Below, in pieces: positions 36,401 through 48,162 of a stretch of DNA of 64,000 nt. This DNA comes from Leptodactylus fallax (lineage: Eukaryota > Chordata > Amphibia > Anura > Leptodactylidae): contig CAMRHE010000021.1 of the NCBI GenBank assembly GCA_947044405.1, positions 6,804,501 to 6,868,500 of the forward strand, in the 5' to 3' direction. Made by a program: the position numbers and the translations under genes. The notes beneath the pieces are model-generated. The model ran no database searches. It was not told the origin of the DNA and saw nothing but the letters and a program-made list of their open reading frames with translations. Every line of letters begins with the position of its first letter. Position 1 is the stretch's first letter.

Positions 36401-38330
36401 TCACGTGTTGCTGTGGAAGGCAATTTAATTTTTTTTCAAGATTAACTTAGCAATGGATGCATGAAAAAATGCACAGTAGACTGATGTTGTCCACGTGCTG
36501 ATAATTTTTTTTTTTTGCACCCGTAGACTTCAGTGAACCAGAATAGGGCATCTAGTATGCTTCTTGCAATGCAGGAAACTTACTAGATGCCTGTTGAAAA
36601 AACTGCTAAAGCTCCGAATCTGCAACTTGAAACAATGGCAAGTCCATGTGTAGCCTGGCAAATAGCTGAGAATCCCAAGTTTTCATGACATCCACTAATG
36701 CTTGTGTAATAGCACTCAAAGGCTGGGTTTAGATGTTCAGGATTTTGATGCAGCTTTTGAAGTCAAAACCAAGAATGGATTGAAAAAAGAAAAATACAAT
36801 CAGTCCTTTCTATGTTCTATCTCACAATGCTACACATCTAGTTTTGGCTTCAAAGACTTGAACCTAGCGTCACTCGTCAATTATTCTCATGGTTTCCTCA
36901 TTTCTGAACTATCACCATGATAAATGGCCTGTATAGTCAGTCTTTAGTAACTGATCAAATGTCTACTTTACCAAAAAAAGAAACTTGCTCTCAAAACCAT
37001 TCTAGCCAGTCACAAAGAATAAAATACACATAATATATAAATGCAAACCCAATAAACCAAAGCTGTAAAGGCCTTTAAAAAAAAAAGGGAAAGGAAAGTA
37101 CTCGCACAGTTTTATATCTAAAATACAAAATGCTGTTTGTTGAAAACAATAATGCACAAGCTCCATCAATTATACATCAAAAAATATCCAGAGAAACAAT
37201 CTAAAGGGGCAAGGTGTGTAATGTCCAAAAATACAGAAATCAGGCAGGGAGTCAATATTTATTATCATGATTCAGAACATATACTTCTGGCATGATGTTG
37301 CATTCCCTTTGAGTATTGGGTGTAGATGTATGCCATATTACTGTGATGTAATCTGTTTGGAACACCTATAAGCTTTCTATAGTACATGGTTTTGAGGGGC
37401 ATCTGTTAATGATATTTAGGAGATGTTTTAACTGATATTCTCAGTGACACTTTTACCATATATTTATTTGCATAGATCTTTTGACTCTCTATCTAGTTTC
37501 TGTATTATAAATCTTGCCCCTTTTCATTATGTCTCTGGATATTTTCATAAATGTAATTGATGTAGCTTTTACGTTATTTTTTTTCAATAAACAGTGTTTT
37601 GCATTTTGGATGTAAAATTGTATATAACATTTTAGGAGATCCACAACCTAATATATGGAGGTATAATATAGGTTATGTAAAATCTAAAGCAGTGTTAAAG
37701 AGGATAAGGTCCATGACATTTAGTTTTTCTTTTTAATTACAGATTGCTTGTAGGAATGTATTTTTTATAGACTTTGTTTTTCCATAGGCTTTTAAAAAAA
37801 TGCATTTAAAAATGTATGAGTAAAAAGCAAGCACAACTAAAATAAAGTTTGTAAATTATACATAAAATACATGTTTTTTTTTACAAGCTAAAAAAAAAAG
37901 CAGAAAAAAGTATACGAAAGAAGCCTTATATCGATTATACAAATATTGGTTGTCATTCCTGTGAAGCATGGCTGGCTCCAGGTTTGTGTGGGCCCTTAGA
38001 CGACAGAGCCTCAGTGGCCATTTTTGGAGCAACTCATGTGCACTGCAGCTAAAAAAACAACCACAATTGGGTGTGTTTTGCAGAAGCAGACCTACTGAAT
38101 TAGACTGTAATGCAATGCAAGCAGGTAGAACCTGTTCAGATGTCGGAAAGTAAATTAAAGGCAGACATCTGCCTCAAATTCCACTTTATTTTCCACTAAT
38201 TTTGAGGCAAAATCCAACGCAAAATCTGTGCCAGATTCCACCGTGTGAGGGGAGCCTTATACTGTTAACAGTGCAATTAATTCATCTGTATTAATGGAAG
38301 TGCTGAATGCAGAGTGAGTGAGCCCTTACA
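33491..38330. other. Gene-poor stretch
   Basis: About 4.8 kb of A+T-rich sequence with no domain-bearing open frame. An imperfect inverted repeat pairs TTGGTTATCATTG (33549) with CCATGATAATCCAA (33668-33681). A second foldback is listed separately at 33800-34110. About 35580-35840 resembles the repeat at 20610-20790 (GATATTGATGAC). I saw nothing convincing elsewhere. Confidence 0.4.
33800..34110. repeat. Imperfect foldback repeat
   Basis: AGCAGCTTCATCTAGT at 33870-33885 is perfectly inverted at 34014-34029. Pairing continues outward (CATGGGTTGGGGAGC against CCAGCCCCCATGA) and inward (TCATTGTGCTAAATCA against TGATTTGGTGTAATAA) with mismatches. It is probably an old MITE. Confidence 0.65.
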
Positions 38331-38333
38331 GAT

Positions 38334-38347
38334 GCTCTCTCTCTCTC

Positions 38348-38395
<48 letters not shown>
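38334..38395. repeat. (CT)n(AT)n microsatellite
   Basis: A CT run at 38334-38348 passes into an AT run at 38351-38394. It sits next to the decayed end of the neighbouring minisatellite element. Confidence 0.95.
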
Positions 38396-38397
<2 letters not shown>

Positions 38398-38400
<3 letters not shown>

Positions 38401-38725
38401 GTAACTATCAAATACTGGACCTCATAGCAAACTTTTGATTTAATATTGACTTCACACAGTATAATGTCCCATACTGCCTGCATACAGTATAATGTCCAAA
38501 AAGTGGCCTCCATGCAGTATAATGTCCCATAGTGGCCCCTCCACATAGTATAATGTCCGCATAGCGCCCCCTCCACACAGGATAATGTCCCATAGCGGCT
38601 CCTCCATACAGTATAATGTCCCATAACAGCCCCTGCATACAGTATAATGTCCCATAATGGCCTCTCCATACAGTATGATGTCCCATAGCGGCCCCTGCAC
38701 ACAGCACCCTGCATCCCATAGTTGC
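38398..38725 (-). repeat. Decayed copy of the hAT-type minisatellite element (copy D)
   Basis: On the minus strand it holds about eight 31-bp-type units (GGGGCCACTATGGGACATTATACTGTGTG variants), followed by a decayed right end (CAAAAGTTTGCTATGAGG...TTTGATAGTTAC) that parallels 40340-40384 of copy C. The left end is not recognisable. Long minus-strand open frames here are a by-product of the repeat. Confidence 0.7.
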
Positions 38726-39403
38726 CCCTATGGTGTTCGTTGCAAATATTTTGGATCAGTAAGTAAATAGAGGCCATTACTCCAGTAGGTGACAGCCTAT
38801 TTAAAGAAACAAAAAAAACAGCAGAGGCCCATTAGGTCACCTAAGCTTGCGGCCTTCCAGGTCCTGTAGTGGCAGTCAGCCCTACTGTGGAAGATGCTAT
38901 CTTGTGCTTGTGTCCATCTTACATTCCTTTCCTGAGTGCTATTCAGAGAGCTTATTTTTTTTTAAGAAGGAAACTGTTATCTATAATGGGATTGGGTTTG
39001 CTCTGTAACTTATCCAATAGCTATGTGCCAAAACTTGTTACAACTTTATAATCAATCATGTCATGTTAATTATACTAATCACACCTTCTCTTTGTCTATA
39101 CAATGTATAACCACACGTACAATGTATTTAAATCTCACTCTTTCCTCCATTAAAGATCAGAATCCATTTTGCATACATTATTCTAGATGTGACTGTGATT
39201 CTCTGAGCCTTGCTCATATACCAATTGTACTTATTTGGACTTCAATACAGTGATACTTAGAGGGGATTTGCTCACATTCCTATTAAATCAATAAATGCCC
39301 TGTGTACCTTTAAGTATCTATAAATAACAATTTTAGGAAAAGTGGAAAAAAATCAACAGTACATTTCTGGGAATTATTAGCAACCACACACTCTTCCCAT
39401 GCC
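38726..39403. other. No recognised feature
   Basis: A+T-rich and non-coding. The short open frames at 38869-39051 and 39023-39253 have no domain. Confidence 0.4.
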
Positions 39404-39411
39404 TTGGTATT

Positions 39412-40384
39412 CAGTGGCGTAAGTACTGCCGTAGCAGCTGCCACAGGGCCCGCGACCACAGGCCACGATGGGACATAATACTTGTAGGTTGTTATGGAAC
39501 ATTATACTGTGTGCAGTAGCCACTATGGGACATGACACTGTGTGGAGGGGCAACTATGGGACATAATACAGTGTGGAGGATTTGCGATGTAACATTATAC
39601 TGTGTGGAGGGTCCCCTATATGACATTATACTGTGTGGAAGGGCCACTATGGGACATAATACTGTGTGGAGGCCGCTATGGAGCATAATACTGTGTGGAG
39701 GGGCCAATATGGGACATAATACTGTGTGCAGGGGCCACTATGGGACATGAAACTGTGTGGAGGAGCTGCAATGTAACATTATACTGTGTAGAGGGTCCGC
39801 TATATGACATTATACTGTGTGGAGAGGCCACAATGGAACATAATACTGTGTGGAGGGGCCGATATGGGACATAATACTGTGTGGAGGGGCAACTATGGGA
39901 CATAATACTGTGTGGAGGAGCTGCGATGTAACATTATACTGTGTGGAGGGTCCCCTATATGACATTATACTGTGTGGACGGGCCGCTATGGGACATAATA
40001 CTGTGTGGAGGGGCAACTAAGGAACATTATACTGTGTGGAGGGGCCTTATGGGACATAATACTGTGTGGAGGGGCAACTAAGGAACATAATACTGTGTAG
40101 AGGGCCCACTATGAAACATTATACTGTGTGGAGGGGCCTTATGGGACATAATACTGTGTGAAGGGGCAACTAAGGAACATAATACTATGTGGAGGGCCCG
40201 CTGTAAAACATTATACTGTGTGCAGGGGCCACTATGGGACATTAAACTGTGTGGAGGCCAGTATGGGACATTATAGTGTATGTAAATGTTATACTGTGTA
40301 GGGGTGAAGAAAGGGGGCGTTATACCATGGGGGGCCAAGTCAAAAGTTTGCTGGGGGGCCCAGTCTTTGCTAGTTGCGCCCCTG
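39412..40384 (+). mobile_element. hAT-type element with 31-bp minisatellite array (copy C)
   Basis: The left end is CAGTGGCGTAAGTACTG and the right end GCTAGTTGCGCCCCTG, whose reverse complement begins CAGGGGCGCAACTA. The flanks TTGGTATT (39404-39411) and CTGGTATT (40385-40392) match at 7 of 8 positions, as for an old hAT duplication. About 39460-40285 is a tandem array of roughly 25 units of 31 bp (GGGACATAATACTGTGTGGAGG core). This copy lacks the CpG-rich core of the copies at 46857 and 48163. No coding capacity. Confidence 0.85.
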
Positions 40385-40392
40385 CTGGTATT

Positions 40393-41398
40393 GTATATTA
40401 TTGTGATTTGATTATTGTCCACTTGTTAGAATGTTCATACTAAGGGTCTGTTCACATCACATCTGTGATCTGCTCTTAGATTATAAGCTAGAAATAGCTT
40501 CTGTTGTACATGCTAAGCATATCCATAGGGCACCGTTCACCCTTTGGCCTCTTTTTCTTTCTTATTTTGGTGGTATAGAATACTGTAGTAGACTACACTA
40601 TTCCATAGAAGGCTGTACAGTAATCGATGCCAAGCTTCTGATATTGATTTTATGACATTTCCATTATAATGACCTTTGCTTATTGTTGCCTAGAAACCAC
40701 TCTTATGTACTGGGCAGCAATAGCTATTGTAAATGTAAATGCTGCTGTGAACCGCACTTCCATTTGCTGACCATGTTGTCTATACCTATTAATCACGATG
40801 AACAATGAACAATGGTTTTCTATACGTTAGTCCTTCCCTTCAGCACGACCCCATGGACAATTTCGCATCCCTGAAAATACTTGTAATGAATAGCATGTAC
40901 AAATAATAAATGGACTGCACCTCATCCAGCATTGTTAGATAGACAGCATTGGCTCCGGCATTTTTATATTGAATATCATGATTTGTTAAGGAGTAAGTGG
41001 ATGACTAATACATATAAGAGCTTTGAAAGTGATGTGAAGCTAAGCTTGAACTAAGGGAATTGATCAAAGTGAAGTATTTATACTGTATATTCGCATAGAT
41101 CCACTTGTTCTATAGTGTACGTGGAAGCCACATAGGGACATCATGTACATTACTCTGAAGGAGTTTAAATAGAGACGATAAAGGGCAACAAAGATAAACT
41201 AGAGCAATGCTACATCATAACTGCACATTAAAGTATTGGAATTTTCCTTTTTGATGACTAAATTTAAAGAGCAGCCTTTAGAAATTGCTTTAGTCTCTAA
41301 TCCTTAAAGAGGATATTGTAGGTAATAAATGTAGTTGCCTTGTCTACCATCCATACGGGTGGCACCTTTATTACACACCCTTATCTCTGCTCAGAAAA
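40393..41398. other. No recognised feature
   Basis: Non-coding sequence. No repeat with definable ends, and open frames lack domains. Confidence 0.4.
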
Positions 41399-41406
41399 TT
41401 TCCAGG

Positions 41407-41570
41407 CAGGTGGAGTAACTATAAGGGGTGCAACAGTACTGGACCCTAAGGGGGCCCTAAAGATCCCACTGCCACATAAAATATACCACTATTTTAAAAT
41501 GCCACAAGGTATGTAGAGGCCCCATTGCAGATTTTGCACTGGGACTGAGGAGCTTCAAGTCACACCTCTG
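41407..41570. mobile_element. hAT-type MITE, 164 bp, 8-bp target duplication
   Basis: The ends read CAGGTGGAGTAACT and, in reverse complement, CAGAGGTGTGACTT. The direct repeat TTTCCAGG flanks it at 41399-41406 and 41571-41578. No coding capacity. Confidence 0.92.
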
Positions 41571-41578
41571 TTTCCAGG

Positions 41579-41945
41579 GGCTTAGGAGCAGAAAATCTGG
41601 TGTCATAGCACCCATTACATGTCCTGCTATTGACAGCCAGTGACTGCTGCTTTCATTTGCAGTAGTGTCTTTAACAAGAAACATGTACTGCTATGGACTA
41701 GAACTGTATTGTCTTTAGCAACAGTCCAGCCTCTGTTTAGGATGTGATGACAGTCAGGTTTCTATAGGAGGCCTTGTGGTGTGCACTCCAATCCTGCCTT
41801 TGCTATGTAGAGACACACTGCCCCAATTGCTGGTGTGGTGTAATGGGAAGTCATCACATACAACAGTTGGTCACCCATAGTAGTGATATGAGGGACACTA
41901 ACAGCTCAGCACTGATATATGCAGGACATCCTAAGTCCACATGTG
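41579..41945. other. Flanking sequence, no feature
   Basis: Unremarkable sequence between the MITE and the Gypsy LTR. Confidence 0.4.
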
Positions 41946-42122
41946 TGTAATGTCTTCAGGAAATATTAGAACTCAGGGATGAAATCCAACAACATCTTCT
42001 TTTATTCATATCTCCACACTCTGATATACAACACACTAGCCTCCAGCAAGCAGTACCACTTCCTGGTTCCTGTATCCTGTGCCCTCCTCTTAAAGAGGCA
42101 GAAATGCTTGCTGTATGTTACA
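41946..42122 (-). repeat. 3' LTR of the Mag-like element
   Basis: Direct repeat of 46417-46593, downstream of integrase in the direction of transcription. Confidence 0.92.
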
Positions 42123-42135
42123 TCACCCCCCTGTG
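42123..42135 (-). other. Polypurine tract of the Mag-like element
   Basis: On the minus strand a CACAGGGGGGTGA stretch directly precedes the 3' LTR. A run of A and T (42136-42170) lies just upstream of it. Confidence 0.6.
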
Positions 42136-42298
42136 TTTTTTTTTTGTTTTTTTTTAAAAAAAAACCCCATTTGACATTTGAACAGTTATGGTGAAATACA
42201 ACAACAAAACAAAAAAAAACAACAAGGAAAACATGAACATGAAAACACAGTTCACAATCATATATATATATAATCTGATCAAAGTTCCAGGATCCTGG

Positions 42299-43962
42299 CT
42301 AAACCTCCTCAATGAGTCTAGATGGGGCTCTTCTTTCTCTGGTAGGATACCGTCTAGAATGGCCCGGATCACTGCTTACCGATGGGCTGGCTATATCCTG
42401 TTGAGAGTTGCCACTATCAACAGCAGCTCCGTCAGTCTGAGAGAGTTCATCAAAGTCATTGTCTGGTATTATTTTGAAATGTGAGGCATTCCTAGTTATG
42501 GAGTGTCCATCCCGCTCAGCTGTGACCATGCTTCCTTTCTTGGCTGTTACATGATAGCCTGCTGGATCATACACTGGACATGTCTTATTGTTTGGCTTTC
42601 GATGAACAACTTTATCACCCATCCGAATAGCAGATGGCTCTGCACGTCTTCTCTTGTCCGCATAATGTTTCATTTTGTGCTTGTTGTGTAAGTCTGTTGG
42701 TCTAACAGTTGACTCAGCTGGCAGTGCATGAGTAGCCACATCAGGAATGCGTATGCGAGGAGTTCGGTTGAACAGTAGATGAGCAGGAGCAGCATTAGTC
42801 GTTGAGTGCGGCGTACTTCTGTAGTTGCGTAGGAATTTGTTCAGGGCCTGCTTCAGTGGTATCTGCTCCAGAGCGGCTGCTTTGACTCTGTTCGCTAAGG
42901 TGCGCATAAATCTTTCCACAATTCCATTTGCTTGTGGCCAGCAAGGTGTTATCTTCCTGTGAGTGAACCCAAGGTATTCAGAAAATTGTACAAATGTATG
43001 TCCATTAAATGGAGGTCCATTATCTGTTTTGACTATTTTTGGAATACCATATGCTGAGAAAATAGTATCCAACTCCGGTATGACACTGGTTGCTGAAGTT
43101 GACGAAATAAATGCAATTGTAGGATATCTGGAATATTCATCAATTGCCACTAGGATGTACTGTCCATTAGGTAGTGGCCCATAGATATCAACCGCTACTT
43201 CCTCCCAGACAGCCGTTGGTAGAGGAGACATTTGTAGGGGTTCAGGGTTCGCTGCAGGAGTCACAAGCTGGCAAGTATTGCAGTGTTTTACTGTGTGTTC
43301 TACTAAATAATCCATATTTGGGAACCACACTTTTTCTCTGAGAAGTTTTTTTGTACCCACAATTCCCAAATGACCTTCATGAGCAATCTGTAGTACTTTA
43401 GGACGCAAGGCCTTTGGAACCACCAGTTTGGTTCCTCGCAGAATTAGGTGATTCTCAGTGACTGATAGTTCATTTCTGACACTTGAGAACGATTTCAGTT
43501 CCCTAATGTTGATGTCAAGATCTGGAAATTTTGTTCTCTGGATTTCATGCCATTTTCCATTCCGGATAATTTGTATTAAAGCACAAAGCGTCTTGTCATT
43601 TGCAGTTGCCATCACAAATTGATCAGCTGAAAGTGCTTTTGGCACTGCATGAACTGCAACAAAGTTGATGTACTGTTCAGTTGCCTGATGTAGAATTTGA
43701 TCGTCTTCTTCTGTGGGATGTCTGGATATGTAGTCAGCTGGATTACTGTATTTTCCAGGCCTATGAACGATTGTGTAATTGTAATCTTGAAGTCGCAGAC
43801 CCCACCGTTCAATTCTAGCTGGCATCTTGGCTCTGGGGTTTCCAAAGATGATGAGAAGTGCTTGATGGTCTGTGACTATGGTGAATGGAGCTCCATAGAG
43901 AAAGAGATGAAAGTGTTCACATCCCCAGACAACAGCTAGGCTCTCCTTTTCAGGCTGAGAGT
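42299..43962 (-). pseudogene. Pol, second part (end of RNase H and integrase)
   Basis: After the A-run at 43963-43971 the frame is open without a stop to 42299; the first internal Met is at 43825. Numbered from that Met, the end of RNase H (HRPGKYSNPADYISR) lies at 21-35, the integrase zinc module HEGHLG...CNTC at 149-185, and the catalytic D213 (VDIYGP), D268 (VKTDNGPP) and E304 (NGIVERF), with 35 residues between the last two. The C-terminus ends PSRLIEEV. It would be functional if joined in frame to the preceding part. Confidence 0.9.
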
Positions 43963-46257
43963 ATTTTTTTTTCAGTATTCGTTAATGCTCTGCTGGCATA
44001 TGCAATGATGGAAGGGTCTGGATTATTGGGTAAGTATTGCGTTAGAATAGCCCCCAGTCCCACCGGACTTGCATCCACAATCAATTCAGTGCGTAAAGTG
44101 GGATCAAAGTAAGCCATGGTAGTTGTAGAGCACAGTTCACTTTTAATTGCATAAAAAGAGGTTTGACACTCTGGGGACCACTTGAAATCACAGCCTTGTT
44201 TCGTGAGTTCCCTCAGTGGTGCACTAATGGTGGAAAAGTTCTGGATATATCTAGCACAGTAACTGGACATTCCAAGCAAGGAGCGAACTTCACTGACATT
44301 CTGAGGAACGGAGGCCATTTTTATCACCTGTACCTTTTTGGGATCAAGCTGTACTCCTGCTGCTGAAAAGATGTGACCATAAAACTCCAAGGACGTTTTG
44401 TTAAATTCACACTTGTCTTTGTTTAGAGTGAGTCCCTGAGATGCTAAGCATTGAAAAACCTCATGTAATGCACTATTGTGTTCAGCTTGGGTTTTACCAT
44501 AAACTAGAATGTCATCACTGTAATTGAAAGCATTGGGAATATGTTGGATTACACTTCTTATAGCATCCTGAAAAATTTCTGCAGCTGAACACACACCAAA
44601 TGTCAACCGTTTGTACCACCTGAGGCCTAAATGTGTGGAAAATGTTGTTAGGTATCTGGACTCTGGACTCAGTTCTAGCTGATGGTAACCTTTATTAAGG
44701 TCCAGCTTCGAAAAGATAGTTGCTCCATTTAGTAGATGAATAATATCATGTATTGTGGGAGAGATGTGTCTTTCTCTCTGAATAGCTGCATTTGGCAGGC
44801 GCATGTCCACACAAAGTCTCACCTGGTCGGGATTTTTGGGTTTTGGAACAACAACAATTGGAGAGACCCATGGAGTGGGGCCTGTAACAGTCTCAATAAT
44901 ATCATCATCTTCCAAAGATTGAAGTTCTTTTTCCACCTTCTTTCTCAGATGAAATGGAATGCGCCTGTGGGATTGTGCGACTGGACGAACATTTTCATCC
45001 ACATGAAGATGTGCTTGAAAGTCCTTCAGTTTTCCAAGTCCACTGAACAAAGAGGAAAATTCATTAATCATAGTTTGTACATCCTTGTCAGCTGGATCAG
45101 TTATTGTATGGACGATCTGAATGAGACCCAGATTTAGGGCAGTATGGTAGCTGAGAAGGCAGCCTCCAGAGCCCTTTAAGATGTAAAAACTTGTTTTCTG
45201 TGTCTTACCCTTGTAGCTGATTTCGGCTTCAAATTTCCCCACAGTTGGTAATGGGGTCTGAGATCCATATGAAAAGATTTTGGTCTGAACAGTTTCCAAG
45301 ACAGGCTGTATCTTCAATTTCTTATATGTATCGCTGTCTATAATGTTCACTGATGCCCCAGTATCGATGGTGAAAATAATATCAGTTTTGAGAACATTGA
45401 TTGTAACACTTGGAGACTGCATGGATTTTGGTGTAGAAGTAATGTAAACATAGTCCTCACTTGTGGTAGATGTCTCCTCTGCAGTCTGATGTATGGCTTT
45501 TACATTAGCCTGTTTTGCTGGACTGTAATGAGGTTTGGTAAGTACTGATCTGCACACTGTTGCAAAATGGTTCTCTTTACCGCATTTGCTGCAGGCTTGT
45601 CCTAATGCTGGACATTTATTTACATGAGGAAAGTCTTTCCCACACCGGTAACATTTCCTTTGTTTCTGGGTTGAAGTGTCTGCAGTAGCTTTATGTTTGA
45701 GGTTATGCACCTGGATGTCATCCCCCTTTTCCATCACAGTGGCCTGATGATCTGCTATTTCTATGGCACAGGCCATTTTGAGAAGGTCATGTAGAGAGTA
45801 ATCCTGCTGCAACGCTTTGCATCTTATAGTGGATGATGTGCAAGATACAATGATTTGCGTTATAATTTCATCATCAACATCACATGTAAATGCACAACCC
45901 TGTGCCAGTTCCCTTAAGCGTGTGACATATGTGTCCATGGATTCTTCTGGAAGCTGTTTAGCAATCCTGAACTTGTATCTCTCATATCTGATGTTTTGCT
46001 TAGGGTTGAAGTAATCTGTTAAGGCTTTGGCGCAGCGGCCATAAGTGTCAGTGTCTGTAGCAGGTAGGGTGCTGTAAATGTCATACACCTCTGTGCCAGC
46101 ATGGTGCAACAACAGAGCTTTTTTTTCTTTTGTCATCTTTTATGTCTATTGCTTCCAGAAAGTTCTCAAACCTGTGCATCCATTTTTTCCAGTTATGAGC
46201 CAGGTTATGGCTGTCAGCTGTATCAAACTTTGGGAACACATGCATGTATTCTGCCAT
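43950..46257 (-). pseudogene. Gag-Pol, first part (Gag, protease, RT, start of RNase H), one frameshift
   Basis: Translation should begin at the ATG at 46257. A run of eight A (46119-46126 as T on the plus strand) has one base too many, so the original frame continues as the 728-codon open frame 46136-43950. Numbering from 46136: Gag region 1-155, zinc knuckles at 162-175 (CYRCGKDFPHVNKC, slightly non-standard spacing) and 182-195 (CSKCGKENHFATVC), protease IDTGAS at 257-262, RT catalytic YSDD at 539-542 and first RNase H Asp in LIVDAS at 688. The frame then breaks in a run of nine A at 43963-43971. The residues I can judge are intact, so only the two indels mark it as a pseudogene. Confidence 0.88.
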
Positions 46258-46397
46258 CCCTCCTGTATTCAGTAATGCAGTATAGGAGATAAATGTGAAG
46301 GTTTCTGGGTACAGTTCTTATATGTGGATCTGTAAGCACACTCCTTGTATCTGGATTATGCAGATGGCAGTCAGTACTCACAGCAGCAGAACTCTCA

Positions 46398-46414
46398 TCC
46401 CATCCTCGTCGCCA
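46398..46414 (-). other. Primer binding site, serine tRNA type
   Basis: The minus strand reads TGGCGACGAGGATGGGA, starting 2 nt after the LTR. From memory this is perfectly complementary to the last 17 nt of vertebrate tRNA-Ser(GCU), including CCA. Confidence 0.85.
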
Positions 46415-46416
46415 GT

Positions 46417-46593
46417 TGTAATGTCTTCAGGAAATATTAGAACTCAGGGATAAAATCCAACAACATCTTCTTTTATTCATATCTCCACACTCTGATATAC
46501 AACACACTAGCCTCCAGCAAGCAGTGCCACTTCCTGGTTCCTGTATCCTGTGCCCTCCTCTTAAAGAGGCAGAAATGCTTGCTGTATGTTACA
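46417..46593 (-). repeat. 5' LTR of the Mag-like element
   Basis: Reads TGTAACATAC...CATTACA on the minus strand. Its partner is at 41946-42122 with two differences (near 41975/46446 and 42053/46524). Confidence 0.92.
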
Positions 46594-46856
46594 AAGTGTT
46601 GCCTCTCATGGCTTCTAAGTGGCATTTTGTAGCAGCATATCATCACCTGAACTCAGCAAGGGGCTCCTAGGAAAGCAAGATTTCAACACTTTCTTGGCCT
46701 GTCCGGTCGCGGGATTTGTCACCAATCAAGCATTTATGGGACCAGTTGGGACCCCAGCTTTTGCAACGAATGTGTGTGGAGGATCTGCAGTCACAGCTGC
46801 AACATCTGTGGGCAAATGTGTCACAGGATACCATATAAAACTTGTATGCCTCCATA

Positions 46857-47720
46857 CAGTGGCGTAAATATTGGGGTAGCAGCGGTAGTGGCTGCCACAA
46901 GGATCCAGGACATTAGGGGACCCGGCGGGCTCCTGATGCTTTTTTTTTTTTTTTTAACGGGCCCTATTTACTTACCGATCCCCGCTCCTGCTCACAGCCG
47001 ATTGCGCTTCACCTCCTGCCGAAGTGGAGTTGGCTGTGAGCAGGAGCGGGGATCAGTAAGTGAGGCTGTGGGCTGGCGAACCCCACAAGCACTGCTATCA
47101 TTATACTCTGGGGTCTTTTCAGACCCCAGAGTATAATGATCGGAGGCCCAGGGGGGGGTGAGGGAACATAAAAATAATGTTACTTACCTCTCCTGTGTTT
47201 TGGCAGGCCTCGGGCCTGTTTGGTGATGTCCCATACATAAGCCTACGTCATCATGCGTCGCGACGCTGGACTCGCTCACGCGACGTCTGGTCCAACACTG
47301 AAAGTAGCGGGGAGTGCGCCAGAGACAGGGAGAGGTAAGTAACATTGTTTTTTATGCTTGTATCCTCCCCTGGGTCTCCAATCATTATACTCTGGGGTCT
47401 GAAAAGAGGCATAATGTGGCATAATAGTGTGTGCAGGGGCCACTATGGGGCATATTACTGTGTGCAGGGGCCACTATGGGGCATAATACTGGGTGCAGGG
47501 GCCACTATAGGGTATAATAGTGTGTGCAGGGGCTGCTATGGGGCATAATACTGTCTGTAGGGGCCACTATGGTGCATAATAGTGTGTGCAGGAATGTGGT
47601 TTGTGCGGGAAGGGGGTTGGAGGTGGCGGTCCAGGGGGGGGGGAGGATTGGGGTATGGCAGTTAGGGGGGCCATGTCAAATGTTCGCCTTGGGGCCCAGC
47701 CTTTCCTAGTTACTCCACTG
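46857..47720 (+). mobile_element. hAT-type element with CpG-rich core and minisatellite (copy A)
   Basis: The left end is CAGTGGCGTAAATATTG. The right end TAGTTACTCCACTG gives CAGTGGAGTAACTA in reverse complement. CCTCCATA flanks it exactly (46849-46856 and 47721-47728), the 8-bp duplication of hAT. Order: left end; a 29-bp hairpin (46971-46999 with 47032-47060, one mismatch); a perfect 20-bp palindrome arm pair (47097-47116 with 47121-47140); inverted arms around a CpG-rich core (47190-47332) holding GCGTCGCGACGC; 31-bp repeats (about 47413-47590); and a G-rich tail. No coding capacity. Confidence 0.9.
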
Positions 47721-47728
47721 CCTCCATA

Positions 47729-48154
47729 CCCAACCACACCTCATCTTTTATCTAAGCTAAAGTTGGCCCAACAGGGTACTAGAGCCTCCTTTGTACAATT
47801 TTCCCTTTCACTCTAATATTGTAGCCACTTACATATTGTATATCATCTTTAAGTTCACACACAAAAAGTTTAATTTGAGTCTAACAACTCTGGTGGATTT
47901 TTTTTTTTATCAATGAGCGTATTTTGGTATATGTATTATCTTTATATACAGTAGGTTATTTAACTGGTAACACAGAGCACAGGCATATACAAACACTAAT
48001 ATATACTGTAGACATATATACAACAAAACTTTTGGAGTCGGGGAAAATACTGTAGCACCCCCATAACAGAAAAGGCTGTCTGTTTTTGTTGGGCAAGACA
48101 ACTCAGTGTACAACAGTGCTTATATCTGGTCTGGTTATGTTCTTTGGGAAGACA
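47729..48154. other. Spacer between two hAT-type elements
   Basis: A+T-rich, no coding signal or repeat with definable ends. Confidence 0.4.
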
Positions 48155-48162
48155 ACTGTGTC

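Larger units (their letters stand above)
41946..46593 (-). mobile_element. Ty3/Gypsy LTR retrotransposon, Mag-like, near-intact
   Basis: Two 177-bp LTRs (41946-42122 and 46417-46593) differ at only two positions that I can see. On the minus strand the order is 5' LTR, primer site, gag-pol in essentially one frame, polypurine tract, 3' LTR. Two CCHC knuckles, gag and pol in the same frame, very short LTRs and a serine-tRNA-type primer site all suit the Mag lineage. Target duplication is weak: ATGTG on the left and AAGTG on the right match at 4 of 5. Two one-base frameshifts interrupt an otherwise open polyprotein. Confidence 0.93.

Noticed and set aside
39460..40285. CRISPR-like array
   Set aside because: Units follow each other directly with no unique spacers; it is a minisatellite inside a hAT-type element in a eukaryotic genome.
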